Assembly: GCA_016780695.1 (NCBI GenBank)
Contig: JADHLK010000070.1
Span: 1-6,726 of the forward strand
DNA from: Alphaproteobacteria bacterium
GTDB lineage: Bacteria > Pseudomonadota > Alphaproteobacteria > Puniceispirillales > Puniceispirillaceae
Reading direction: 5' to 3'
Length of the DNA stretch: 6,726 nt
Positions 1 to 5,685 of this stretch are shown here, one piece after another. The notes under the pieces are model-generated. The model had not been told where the DNA came from. It saw only the letters and a list, made by a program, of their open reading frames with translations, and searched no databases. The first letter of the stretch is position 1; each line of letters starts with the position of its first letter. Position numbers and translations under genes: made by a program.

Positions 1-1583
1 CTGATCGCGGCCTCTATAAAAAGGCAGTTCAGGCGGCCTTGTCTGAACAGGATAATATTACCATGATTAAATCAGCGGCCGCTGAATTTATCGTGAAAAA
101 TGGCTCTGTTGCAGGTGTGATAACAGAAAATGGCGAACGCTATGAAGCTGCTTCGGTGGTGTTGACCAGCGGCACTTTTCTGGGCGGCCTGATTCATTTG
201 GGACAGGAACGCTGGCCAGCCGGGCGTATGGGAGAGGCTCCGTCTAACGAGCTGGCCACTTTTTTGCGTGGTCTGGAGCTGCCTGTTGGGCGGCTGAAAA
301 CCGGCACGCCCGCGCGGCTGGACAAGCGCACCATAGATTGGGACAGCCTGCCCAAGCAGGAGGCGGATAACCCGCCGCAGCCCTTTTCCACTCTCACCCG
401 CCGCATAGAGGTGCCACAAATCGCCTGTGCGATCACCCGCACCAATGCCCGCACCCATGCGATTATCGCAGAGTCGCTGCATCTCTCGGCTGTCTATTCC
501 GGCCAGATTGAGGGGCAGGGGCCGCGCTATTGCCCGTCTATTGAGGATAAGGTGCACCGATTTGGCGATCGTGAATCGCACCAGATTTTCCTTGAGCCGG
601 AAGGGCTGGAGGACCCGACCATCTATCCGAACGGTATTTCCACCAGCCTGCCAAAACCGGTTCAGGAGGCGCTGATCGCTTCTATCGAAGGGTTGGAGAA
701 GGCAAAAATCCTGCAATATGGCTATGCGATTGAATATGACTTTATCGATCCGCGCAGCCTGAGCCGTACGCTGGAGCTGAAAAAGCTGCCCGGCCTGTTT
801 CTGGCTGGCCAGATTAACGGCACAACCGGCTATGAGGAAGCGGCAGCCCAGGGTCTGATTGCCGGGGCCAATGCTGCACTGCGGGCAGCAGGCCAGGCAT
901 CCGGCTTTATTCTCGACCGGGCAGATGCCTATATTGGCGTGATGATTGATGATCTGATTACCCGCGGGGCCCCGGAACCCTATCGGATGTTCACTTCACG
1001 GGCGGAATATCGGCTATTATTGCGGGCTGACAATTCTGATCAGCGCCTGACCGACAAGGCAGCTGAAATCGGCCTTATCGGGCCAGCCCGCCGCCAGCAT
1101 TGGCAACAGAAAAAGCAGGCTCTGGAACAGGGGCGTGCCCTTCTGAGAGCCAATCCGGTCGGCAGCAAACAGCTGCAGGCGGCCAATTTGCCCAGCCCGC
1201 GCGATGGCCAGCCCAAAACAGCGGCAGATATGCTGGCTCTGGAGGGGGTCACATTTGAGGCGTGCTTGAAAATCTGGCCGCAGCTGGCAAATATTGACAA
1301 GACCTGCCGCGCCCAGCTGGCCACGGATTGCCGTTATGCTGGCTATCTGCGCCGCCAGACAGCCGATATTGAAGCGATGCGCCGTGATGAGGCGCTGGAA
1401 ATCCCGCCCGACCTGCCGCTGGATGAGATTGGCGGCCTGTCTGCTGAATCCCGCGATTTACTGGCCCGCCATCAGCCGGAAACCATCGCCCAGGCCAGCC
1501 GTATTCCGGGCTTGACCCCGGCCGCGGTGCTGGTTCTGCTGCGTTTTGTGCGGCGGCGCGGGCCGTTTCGCAAACAGGCGTGA
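1..1583 (+). CDS. mnmG: MnmG (GidA), tRNA uridine-34 carboxymethylaminomethyl modification FAD protein, 5'-truncated
   Basis: The gene is open at the left edge: the first full codon is at 3 and 526 residues are visible (family about 620-630), so roughly the first 100 residues, including the N-terminal FAD-binding glycine motif, lie outside. With MnmE, MnmG installs the (carboxymethyl)aminomethyl group at C5 of wobble U34 in certain tRNAs, using FAD and a folate one-carbon donor, in the cytoplasm. Visible family marks are the GTFLGG stretch near 170-188, the signature GQGPRYCPSIEDK at 513-551 with its conserved cysteine codon at 531, the second signature AGQINGTTGYEEAAAQG at 804-854, and EPYRMFTSRAEYRLLLR near 975-1025. 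The C-terminal helical domain, thought to contact MnmE and tRNA, is intact to the TGA at 1581. A TTG at 39 is internal, because the reading frame continues upstream with MnmG-like sequence (DRGLYKKAVQAA). rsmG follows after 15 nt. mnmE would be expected upstream; that is inference. Confidence 0.97.
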   Translation, partial: DRGLYKKAVQAALSEQDNITMIKSAAAEFIVKNGSVAGVITENGERYEAASVVLTSGTFLGGLIHLGQERWPAGRMGEAPSNELATFLRGLELPVGRLKTGTPARLDKRTIDWDSLPKQEADNPPQPFSTLTRRIEVPQIACAITRTNARTHAIIAESLHLSAVYSGQIEGQGPRYCPSIEDKVHRFGDRESHQIFLEPEGLEDPTIYPNGISTSLPKPVQEALIASIEGLEKAKILQYGYAIEYDFIDPRSLSRTLELKKLPGLFLAGQINGTTGYEEAAAQGLIAGANAALRAAGQASGFILDRADAYIGVMIDDLITRGAPEPYRMFTSRAEYRLLLRADNSDQRLTDKAAEIGLIGPARRQHWQQKKQALEQGRALLRANPVGSKQLQAANLPSPRDGQPKTAADMLALEGVTFEACLKIWPQLANIDKTCRAQLATDCRYAGYLRRQTADIEAMRRDEALEIPPDLPLDEIGGLSAESRDLLARHQPETIAQASRIPGLTPAAVLVLLRFVRRRGPFRKQA

Positions 1584-1598
1584 CAGCCGGGAACGCAG

Positions 1599-2309
1599 AT
1601 GCCGAATAAACCAGCACAGGAACCAACACCCGCCCGGCCCCGAGATGACCAAGGGGACTGGGATCCGATAGCAGCGTTCAAGGCCCGGGCGGATTTTCGC
1701 CAATTCTGGGACTGGGCAGAAAAACAGGATGTTTCACGGGAAACAATCGGGCGGCTGGCCCGCTTTACTGCCCTGTTGCTGAAATGGCAGCAGCGGATCA
1801 ATCTGATTTCCGGCAAGACAGCTGAGAGTGTTTGGGTGCGCCATATACTGGATTCGGCTCAGCTGGTCGTGCATCTGCCGCGCCCGCCCGGCCGTATTCT
1901 GGATTTGGGTAGCGGGGCGGGTCTGCCCGGGGTTATTTTGTCGATTATGACCGACCATGAGCTGCATCTGGCCGAGGCAGACAGCCGCAAAATCGCCTTT
2001 TTGCGGGTTGCCTTGCGTGAGACTGGCAGTCAGGCGGTGCTGCATGAGGGGCGGATAGAGGAGTTGCCGGATTTGCAACCCGATATAATCACCGCGCGCG
2101 CTTTTGCCCCTCTGGATCGCCTGCTTTCGATCAGCCGGACGCAGCATCACCGCGATCTGGTTTTCTGGTTGCATAAGGGGCGCGAGGTGAATTCCGAATT
2201 GACCGGCGCAGCGTCTTGGACAACACTGAAGGCAGAAGTTTTTGACTCGATCACTGCGTCAGATGGGCATATTCTGAAACTGTCCGGGCACGATAGGAAA
2301 AGCCGCTAA
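1599..2309 (+). CDS. rsmG: RsmG (GidB), 16S rRNA (guanine-527-N7)-methyltransferase
   Basis: RsmG uses S-adenosylmethionine to methylate N7 of G527 (E. coli numbering) in the 530 loop of 16S rRNA; loss of the enzyme is known to give low-level streptomycin resistance. The product has 236 residues against about 207 in E. coli. The excess is an N-terminal, proline- and charge-rich extension of about 25 residues before the conserved core. Visible motifs are VSRET (45-49), KWQQRINLI (62-70), RHILDS (81-86), the SAM-binding loop LDLGSGAGLPG (101-111), ADSRKIAFLR (127-136), TARAFAPLD (165-173) and LHKGREV (191-197). The ATG at 1599 is the only reasonable start: the next methionine (117) lies past the SAM loop. 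Its Shine-Dalgarno sequence is weak (GGGAA near 1589-1593), which suggests coupling to mnmG 15 nt upstream. The codons for VSRET double as a parS site (1730-1745). Confidence 0.96.
   Translation: MPNKPAQEPTPARPRDDQGDWDPIAAFKARADFRQFWDWAEKQDVSRETIGRLARFTALLLKWQQRINLISGKTAESVWVRHILDSAQLVVHLPRPPGRILDLGSGAGLPGVILSIMTDHELHLAEADSRKIAFLRVALRETGSQAVLHEGRIEELPDLQPDIITARAFAPLDRLLSISRTQHHRDLVFWLHKGREVNSELTGAASWTTLKAEVFDSITASDGHILKLSGHDRKSR
1730..1745. promoter_or_regulatory. parS: parS centromere site inside rsmG
   Basis: The 16 bases TGTTTCACGGGAAACA match the widely conserved chromosomal parS consensus TGTTTCACGTGAAACA at 15 of 16 positions; the one change is T to G at 1739. ParB is known to load here as a CTP-dependent clamp and spread onto neighbouring DNA, and ParA then moves the complex. 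The site is read as codons 45-49 of rsmG (Val-Ser-Arg-Glu-Thr), so DNA-binding and protein-coding constraints overlap. It lies about 590 bp upstream of parA. I found no second site of this quality in the window. Confidence 0.87.
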
Positions 2310-2331
2310 GTCAGGCAAGGAAAACAGCTAA

Positions 2332-3117
2332 ATGGCTGAAAATTATACGAAAATTATCGCTATCACCAATCAAAAAGGTGGTGTGGGCAAGACCACTACC
2401 TCGGTTAATCTGGCGACTGCCCTGGCTGCGTGCGGGATGCGGGTTTTGCTGATTGATTTTGACCCGCAGGGTAATGCCAGCACCGGTCTGGGCGTTGAGG
2501 TTGCCGACCGGCAGGCCGATTCCTATCGTTTGTTGGCAGGCAGCACGGATGCCTGGGCTGCTGCGTGCGAGACATTGGTGCCGGGCTTGATGCTGATACC
2601 GGCCACGCTGGATTTATCGGCGGTAGAGGTAGAATTGAGTGATGCTGAGCAGCGCGAGTTCCGTTTGCAGCAGGCCTTGCAGCCGGTGCGGGCTGAGTAT
2701 GATTATATCCTGATCGATTGCCCGCCATCGCTGGGCTTGCTGACGGTCAATGCGTTGGTCGCGGCTGATTCGGTTTTGGTGCCGCTGCAATGTGAGTTCT
2801 ATGCGCTTGAAGGGTTGGCCCAGCTATTGCGCACAGTAGAGGCGGTGCGCGGGCGGCTCAATCCCGGCCTAGCGCTACAGGGCATCGTGCTGACCATGTA
2901 TGATAGCCGAAACAACCTGTCTGATCAGGTGGTGGCAGATGTGCGCGCGCATTTCGGTGAACAGGTTTATCAAACCGTTATTCCGCGCAATGTGCGGGTT
3001 TCCGAAGCGCCGTCCTTTGGCCAGCCGGTTCTGGTTTATGATTTGAAATGTGCCGGGGCGCTGGCTTATGCGGCGCTGGCCGCCGAGCTGTTGCAACAGG
3101 AGAAAAAAGCGGCATGA
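2332..3117 (+). CDS. parA: ParA (Soj), chromosome-partitioning ATPase
   Basis: This is a deviant-Walker P-loop ATPase of the ParA/MinD group. In the known mechanism ATP-bound ParA dimers coat the nucleoid and ParB-parS complexes stimulate hydrolysis, so that duplicated origins are pulled apart. Of the 261 residues, the deviant Walker A KGGVGKTT is at 15-22 (signature Lys15, catalytic Lys20), the Walker A' segment LIDFDPQGN is at 40-48 and Walker B ILIDCPPSLG is at 126-135. The C-terminal part carries IPRNVRVSEAPSFGQPV (217-233), typical of chromosomal ParA. There is no N-terminal helix-turn-helix domain, which argues against the longer plasmid type Ia ParA proteins. The ATG at 2332 has an AAGGA Shine-Dalgarno at 2317-2321. 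rsmG ends 22 nt upstream, and the stop overlaps the parB start as ATGA. Confidence 0.97.
   Translation: MAENYTKIIAITNQKGGVGKTTTSVNLATALAACGMRVLLIDFDPQGNASTGLGVEVADRQADSYRLLAGSTDAWAAACETLVPGLMLIPATLDLSAVEVELSDAEQREFRLQQALQPVRAEYDYILIDCPPSLGLLTVNALVAADSVLVPLQCEFYALEGLAQLLRTVEAVRGRLNPGLALQGIVLTMYDSRNNLSDQVVADVRAHFGEQVYQTVIPRNVRVSEAPSFGQPVLVYDLKCAGALAYAALAAELLQQEKKAA
3098..3103 (+). promoter_or_regulatory. Shine-Dalgarno that fixes the parB start
   Basis: AGGAGA lies 10 nt before the ATG at 3114, inside the last codons of parA. It supports that ATG over the in-frame ATG at 3048, which has no good ribosome site and would add 22 residues that do not resemble ParB. Confidence 0.75.
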
Positions 3118-4040
3118 GCAATAAAAAACAAGCAGCCCGCCCGGCAAAGGGGCTGGGGCGCGGCCTGTCCAGCCTGCTGGGGGATCCGGCTCTGGCTGCC
3201 AGCCTGTCACCGGACAGCCTGGCTGGCAATTCTGCCCAGCCGGGGGCAGCACGCTCCCCTGGCCTGACCCGCTTGCCGGTTGAAAAAATAGAGCCCGGCC
3301 CGTGGCAGCCGCGCCGCCGGTTTGACAGCGGCTCGTTGCAGGAATTGGGGGCTTCCCTGCAAAAACAGGGGCTGGTGCAGCCAGTTCTGGTGCGCGCGCA
3401 TCCAGACGGATCAGATCGATATCAGCTGATCGCTGGCGAGCGGCGCTGGCGGGCGGCACAGCTGGCAAAACTGCACGAAATACCAGCGATTTTGCGAGAG
3501 CTAGGGGATCGAGAGGCTGCTGAGCTGGCGCTGGTAGAGAATATTCAACGCACCGATTTGACTGCCATAGAAGAGGCAGAGGCGTTTCAGCAGCTGATCG
3601 ACCAGCATGGCTATACCCAGCAGGCTTTAGCGGATTTGATGGGAAAATCGCGCCCCCATATTGCCAATTTGCTGCGTTTGCTAAGCCTGCCGGAAAAGCT
3701 GCGCACCGATATTCTGGAAGGCCGCCTGACCAGCGGCCAGGTCCGTCCGCTTATTGGCCATCCGGAGGCTGAAAAACTGGCAGCCCATATCATCGCCAAA
3801 AAGCTCAGCGCCCGGCAGGCCGAAGCGCTGGCCAAAACCGGCCTCAACCCGAAGCCAGCCCGTCTGGGGGAAGAAAAATCCAGCGATATCAGACAGCTGG
3901 AAAAAGCAGCAGCAGAAAAGCTGGGGGTGAAGATGCAGCTGAGCTGGGATCAGAAAGCCGAGAAGGGCACGCTGAAAATAGCCGTTTCTTCGCTGGAACA
4001 GATGGATGGCATCCTGCAAAAGCTGGGCCTGTCCGGCTGA
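3114..4040 (+). CDS. parB: ParB (Spo0J), chromosome-partitioning parS-binding CTPase clamp
   Basis: ParB binds parS, uses CTP to close into a sliding clamp, and stimulates ParA ATPase. The 308-residue protein has the full chromosomal architecture. The N-terminal basic motif KGLGRGLSSLLGD (12-24) is the usual ParA-stimulating segment. A low-complexity Ser/Pro/Ala linker follows at about 25-50. The CTP-binding domain carries WQPRRRFD (64-71), AGERRWRAAQLA (107-118) and ENIQRTDL (142-149). The helix-turn-helix domain spans about 167-195 (YTQQALADLMGKSRPHIANLLRLL), and a C-terminal dimerisation domain spans about 255-308. The ATG at 3114 is chosen because it overlaps the parA TGA, has AGGAGA 10 nt upstream, and begins directly before the conserved basic motif. 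Coupled translation with parA is likely. Its expected target, parS, is at 1730-1745. Nothing looks truncated or mutated. Confidence 0.97.
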   Translation: MSNKKQAARPAKGLGRGLSSLLGDPALAASLSPDSLAGNSAQPGAARSPGLTRLPVEKIEPGPWQPRRRFDSGSLQELGASLQKQGLVQPVLVRAHPDGSDRYQLIAGERRWRAAQLAKLHEIPAILRELGDREAAELALVENIQRTDLTAIEEAEAFQQLIDQHGYTQQALADLMGKSRPHIANLLRLLSLPEKLRTDILEGRLTSGQVRPLIGHPEAEKLAAHIIAKKLSARQAEALAKTGLNPKPARLGEEKSSDIRQLEKAAAEKLGVKMQLSWDQKAEKGTLKIAVSSLEQMDGILQKLGLSG

Positions 4041-4056
4041 TCTATATCTGTGTGAT

Positions 4057-4098
4057 GGCCAGTGATGCCCGGCCAGTGATGACCGGCCAGTGATGACC
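4057..4098. repeat. Three tandem copies of a 14-bp intergenic repeat
   Basis: The unit GGCCAGTGATGMCC starts at 4057, 4071 and 4085. Copies two and three are identical over 14 bases, and copy one differs at one base (C instead of A at position 12). The core GTGATG also occurs at 4052-4057 and 4104-4109, so cores at 4062, 4076, 4090 and 4104 are exactly 14 bp apart, with a fifth 10 bp before them. The array lies between the convergent stop codons of parB and holA. The 14-bp period and a second in-frame TGA soon after the parB stop make coding unlikely. Its role is unknown; replication slippage, a protein-binding array and part of a 3'-end structure are all possible. Confidence 0.8.
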
Positions 4099-4111
4099 AG
4101 TCTGTGATGCC

Positions 4112-4138
4112 GGCCTGCTGGTTCAGGCCCGTTTGCTT
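4112..4138 (+). terminator. Possible stem-loop terminator after parB
   Basis: GGCCTG (4112-4117) and CAGGCC (4124-4129) form a perfect 6-bp stem around a 6-nt loop, followed by CGTTTGCTT, which is only moderately T-rich on the plus strand. It is 71 bp after the parB stop, in the convergent gap. On the minus strand no T-run follows, so if it works it should mainly stop the mnmG-rsmG-parAB transcript. The weak T tract keeps this tentative. Confidence 0.4.
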
Positions 4139-4153
4139 CAGTTTGGCCCGCCT

Positions 4154-5179
4154 CTAGCGTGGTTTGTTGCGCAAGCCAATACCCAGCAAGGTCTGGCCGA
4201 GCAGCGTGTAATCCGGCAGGCTGGCATCTGATTTCAGCTTTGCTTCCAGTTTTATCAGCCTGTCCAGGAGGCTGAACAGGCGCGGTTCCGGCCAGATTTG
4301 CAGCTGGCGTACAAAAGCCGGTTTTTGCTTGAAATGCAGCGGCGGGCGTATCTGGCGCAGCGCCTCGTCCTGGCTGGCTCCGGCTGTCATGGCTGATTTA
4401 GCCAGCAGCAAGGCCCGCACCCAGCCCTGAATTTGGCGCAGCAGCTGCACCGGCGAGACATCCTCAGCGCGTGCCTTGCCCAGCTGGCGTTCCATTTCCG
4501 GCAGGTTGCCCAGCATCAGGGCCTGCACCAGATTATCACCGGCCAATAAGGCGCTGTCTGCCAACGCCTCATCTACCATCTCTGCTGTCAGCTGCCCGCC
4601 CGGCCCGGCCAGCAGGACCAGCCGCTCCAGCTCAGCCCGGCTGGCACCGCGGTCACTGCCCAGTCGCAGCATAATCAGGTTCAAAATTTCATCATTTGTT
4701 GAAATACTATTTTCAAAAAATATCTGTTGTGCCAGCTGCCGCAGATCGCGCGCCTCATCGGGATAACAGCCGATAGAGGCAAAGGCTGGATGCTTGTCGG
4801 CAAATTGAACCAGAGCATGGCGGGTTGTGGTATCGCTGGCGGTGATCACCAGCCGGCTGCTGTCATGCAGATGCTCCGCCGCATTTTTAACCGCATCCGT
4901 CAGATCGCCCGCACTGCCATCAACCAGCACCAGCCGAAAATCACCGAAGGCCGGCAGGCTGTCCAGCTCATCTGCCAGCCTCGCCGGGTCCGCTTTCAGA
5001 GCCGCACCGTCCAGCTGAACGCTGCTGAACGGATCATCCAAATCCGGGGCAAACAGGCTGGCCGCCTGACGGGCGCGTTCTCTGGCTAACCCGCGGTCCG
5101 GTCCATGCAGCAAAAAGGCCCGCAATGACGCATCATTCCCGTTCAGGACGCGTTCAGTATCACGGGCTGCTATCTTCAT
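4154..5179 (-). CDS. holA: HolA, DNA polymerase III delta subunit (clamp-loader wrench)
   Basis: The delta subunit is part of the clamp loader that opens the beta sliding clamp and places it on primed DNA. The 341-residue product is a normal length. It begins with the alphaproteobacterial-like pattern LRAFLLHGPDRGLARERARQ (19-38), the degenerate AAA+ domain that lacks a working P-loop, as is usual for delta. It continues with LGSDRGASRAELERLVLLAG (173-192), the family's conserved sensor/lid region, and the C-terminal helical collar domain (about 210-341), including LLRQIQGWVRALLLA (246-260). The ATG (5177-5179) overlaps the lptE TGA by four bases, so translation is probably coupled; no strong Shine-Dalgarno is seen, only a GGCGG-rich stretch. 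It is the last gene of the leuS-lptE-holA unit. Codons for about residues 150-167 are strikingly AT-rich. Confidence 0.93.
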   Translation of the reverse strand: MKIAARDTERVLNGNDASLRAFLLHGPDRGLARERARQAASLFAPDLDDPFSSVQLDGAALKADPARLADELDSLPAFGDFRLVLVDGSAGDLTDAVKNAAEHLHDSSRLVITASDTTTRHALVQFADKHPAFASIGCYPDEARDLRQLAQQIFFENSISTNDEILNLIMLRLGSDRGASRAELERLVLLAGPGGQLTAEMVDEALADSALLAGDNLVQALMLGNLPEMERQLGKARAEDVSPVQLLRQIQGWVRALLLAKSAMTAGASQDEALRQIRPPLHFKQKPAFVRQLQIWPEPRLFSLLDRLIKLEAKLKSDASLPDYTLLGQTLLGIGLRNKPR

Positions 5180-5685
5180 CCGCCGCCGCCGCGGTTTCTG
5201 GCAAAATAGCTGGTCAGCCGCTGGGCAAGTCGCGTGCCCAGCAATTCAGCCAACCGCTCCTCGGCATGGCGGGCTGAGGTGGTCTGGGCATAGAAGCTGG
5301 AAACCGCCCCGGAGCTGGCCTCCGCGCTCAGGCTGCCGGAGGTCTCCAACATACCGGTTTCAAGGCTGAGCAGCTGATAGCTGAGCGACATATCGCTACT
5401 GGTCAGGGACGAGCTGGTTCCGCGCACGCTAAGGCTGTTGGTTTCTGAATAAGACAGCCGAAAGCTGAGTTGCCAAAGCGGGTCCGCCACCTCCGGCCCG
5501 CTGAGCTCTCGAAAGGCCCGGATAAACAGCTGTTCGGCCCGGTTTTTGGGCACATCAAAACCCACCTCGGCCAGCTGGCGTCTTTGCTGGTCACCCAAAT
5601 TTTGTAGGGAAACGGCGCTGCATCCGGCCAGCAGCAGAACCAGCATTATTGACCCAGCCAAATATGCCCGCTTAGCCCACAACAT
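5176..5685 (-). CDS. lptE: LptE, LPS-assembly outer-membrane lipoprotein
   Basis: LptE plugs the LptD barrel and helps deliver lipopolysaccharide to the outer leaflet of the outer membrane. The 169-residue product starts with a lipoprotein signal peptide: basic residues at 5-6, a hydrophobic stretch at about 8-20, and the lipobox LAGC with the lipidated Cys22. The mature part has the weakly conserved LptE pattern: a LSYSETNSLSVRG strand region (77-89), LSYQLLSLETGMLETSGSL (101-119), then SSFYAQTTSARHAEERLAELL (129-149) and RLAQRLTSYFA (152-162). The identification rests on this pattern plus the position between leuS and holA, where lptE is known to sit in Proteobacteria. The start overlaps the leuS end by 14 nt, with an AGG-type ribosome site 7 nt upstream. 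The tail RNRGGGG is encoded by a short GGC run running into the holA start. Confidence 0.88.
   Translation of the reverse strand: MLWAKRAYLAGSIMLVLLLAGCSAVSLQNLGDQQRRQLAEVGFDVPKNRAEQLFIRAFRELSGPEVADPLWQLSFRLSYSETNSLSVRGTSSSLTSSDMSLSYQLLSLETGMLETSGSLSAEASSGAVSSFYAQTTSARHAEERLAELLGTRLAQRLTSYFARNRGGGG

Noticed and set aside
39..41. TTG as the mnmG start codon
   Set aside because: The frame is open to the window edge and upstream codons (DRGLYKKAVQAA) match MnmG, so the gene is truncated by the window and does not start here.
72..716. Open reading frame of 214 codons on the minus strand inside mnmG
   Set aside because: It lies wholly opposite strongly conserved MnmG sequence, has no recognisable family motif, and is a usual by-product of GC-rich coding DNA.
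1564..1574. GTTTCGCAAAC near the mnmG end as a second parS
   Set aside because: It is too short and lacks the central CACGTG-like core; the match is limited to GTTTC and AAAC.
3048..3050. ATG as the parB start, 22 codons upstream
   Set aside because: It lies deep in parA without a ribosome site, and the extra residues (MCRGAGLCGAG...) are out-of-frame parA sequence. The ATG at 3114 has AGGAGA and the ATGA overlap.
2875..3468. Open reading frame of 197 codons on the minus strand across the parA-parB junction
   Set aside because: Its translation is low-complexity Pro/Ala/Arg sequence, antisense to two clear genes with no ribosome site or known domain.
4041..4153. CRISPR array or small gene in the parB-holA gap
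   Set aside because: The 14-bp units are directly adjacent without spacers, far shorter than CRISPR repeats, and no open frame with a ribosome site crosses the gap.
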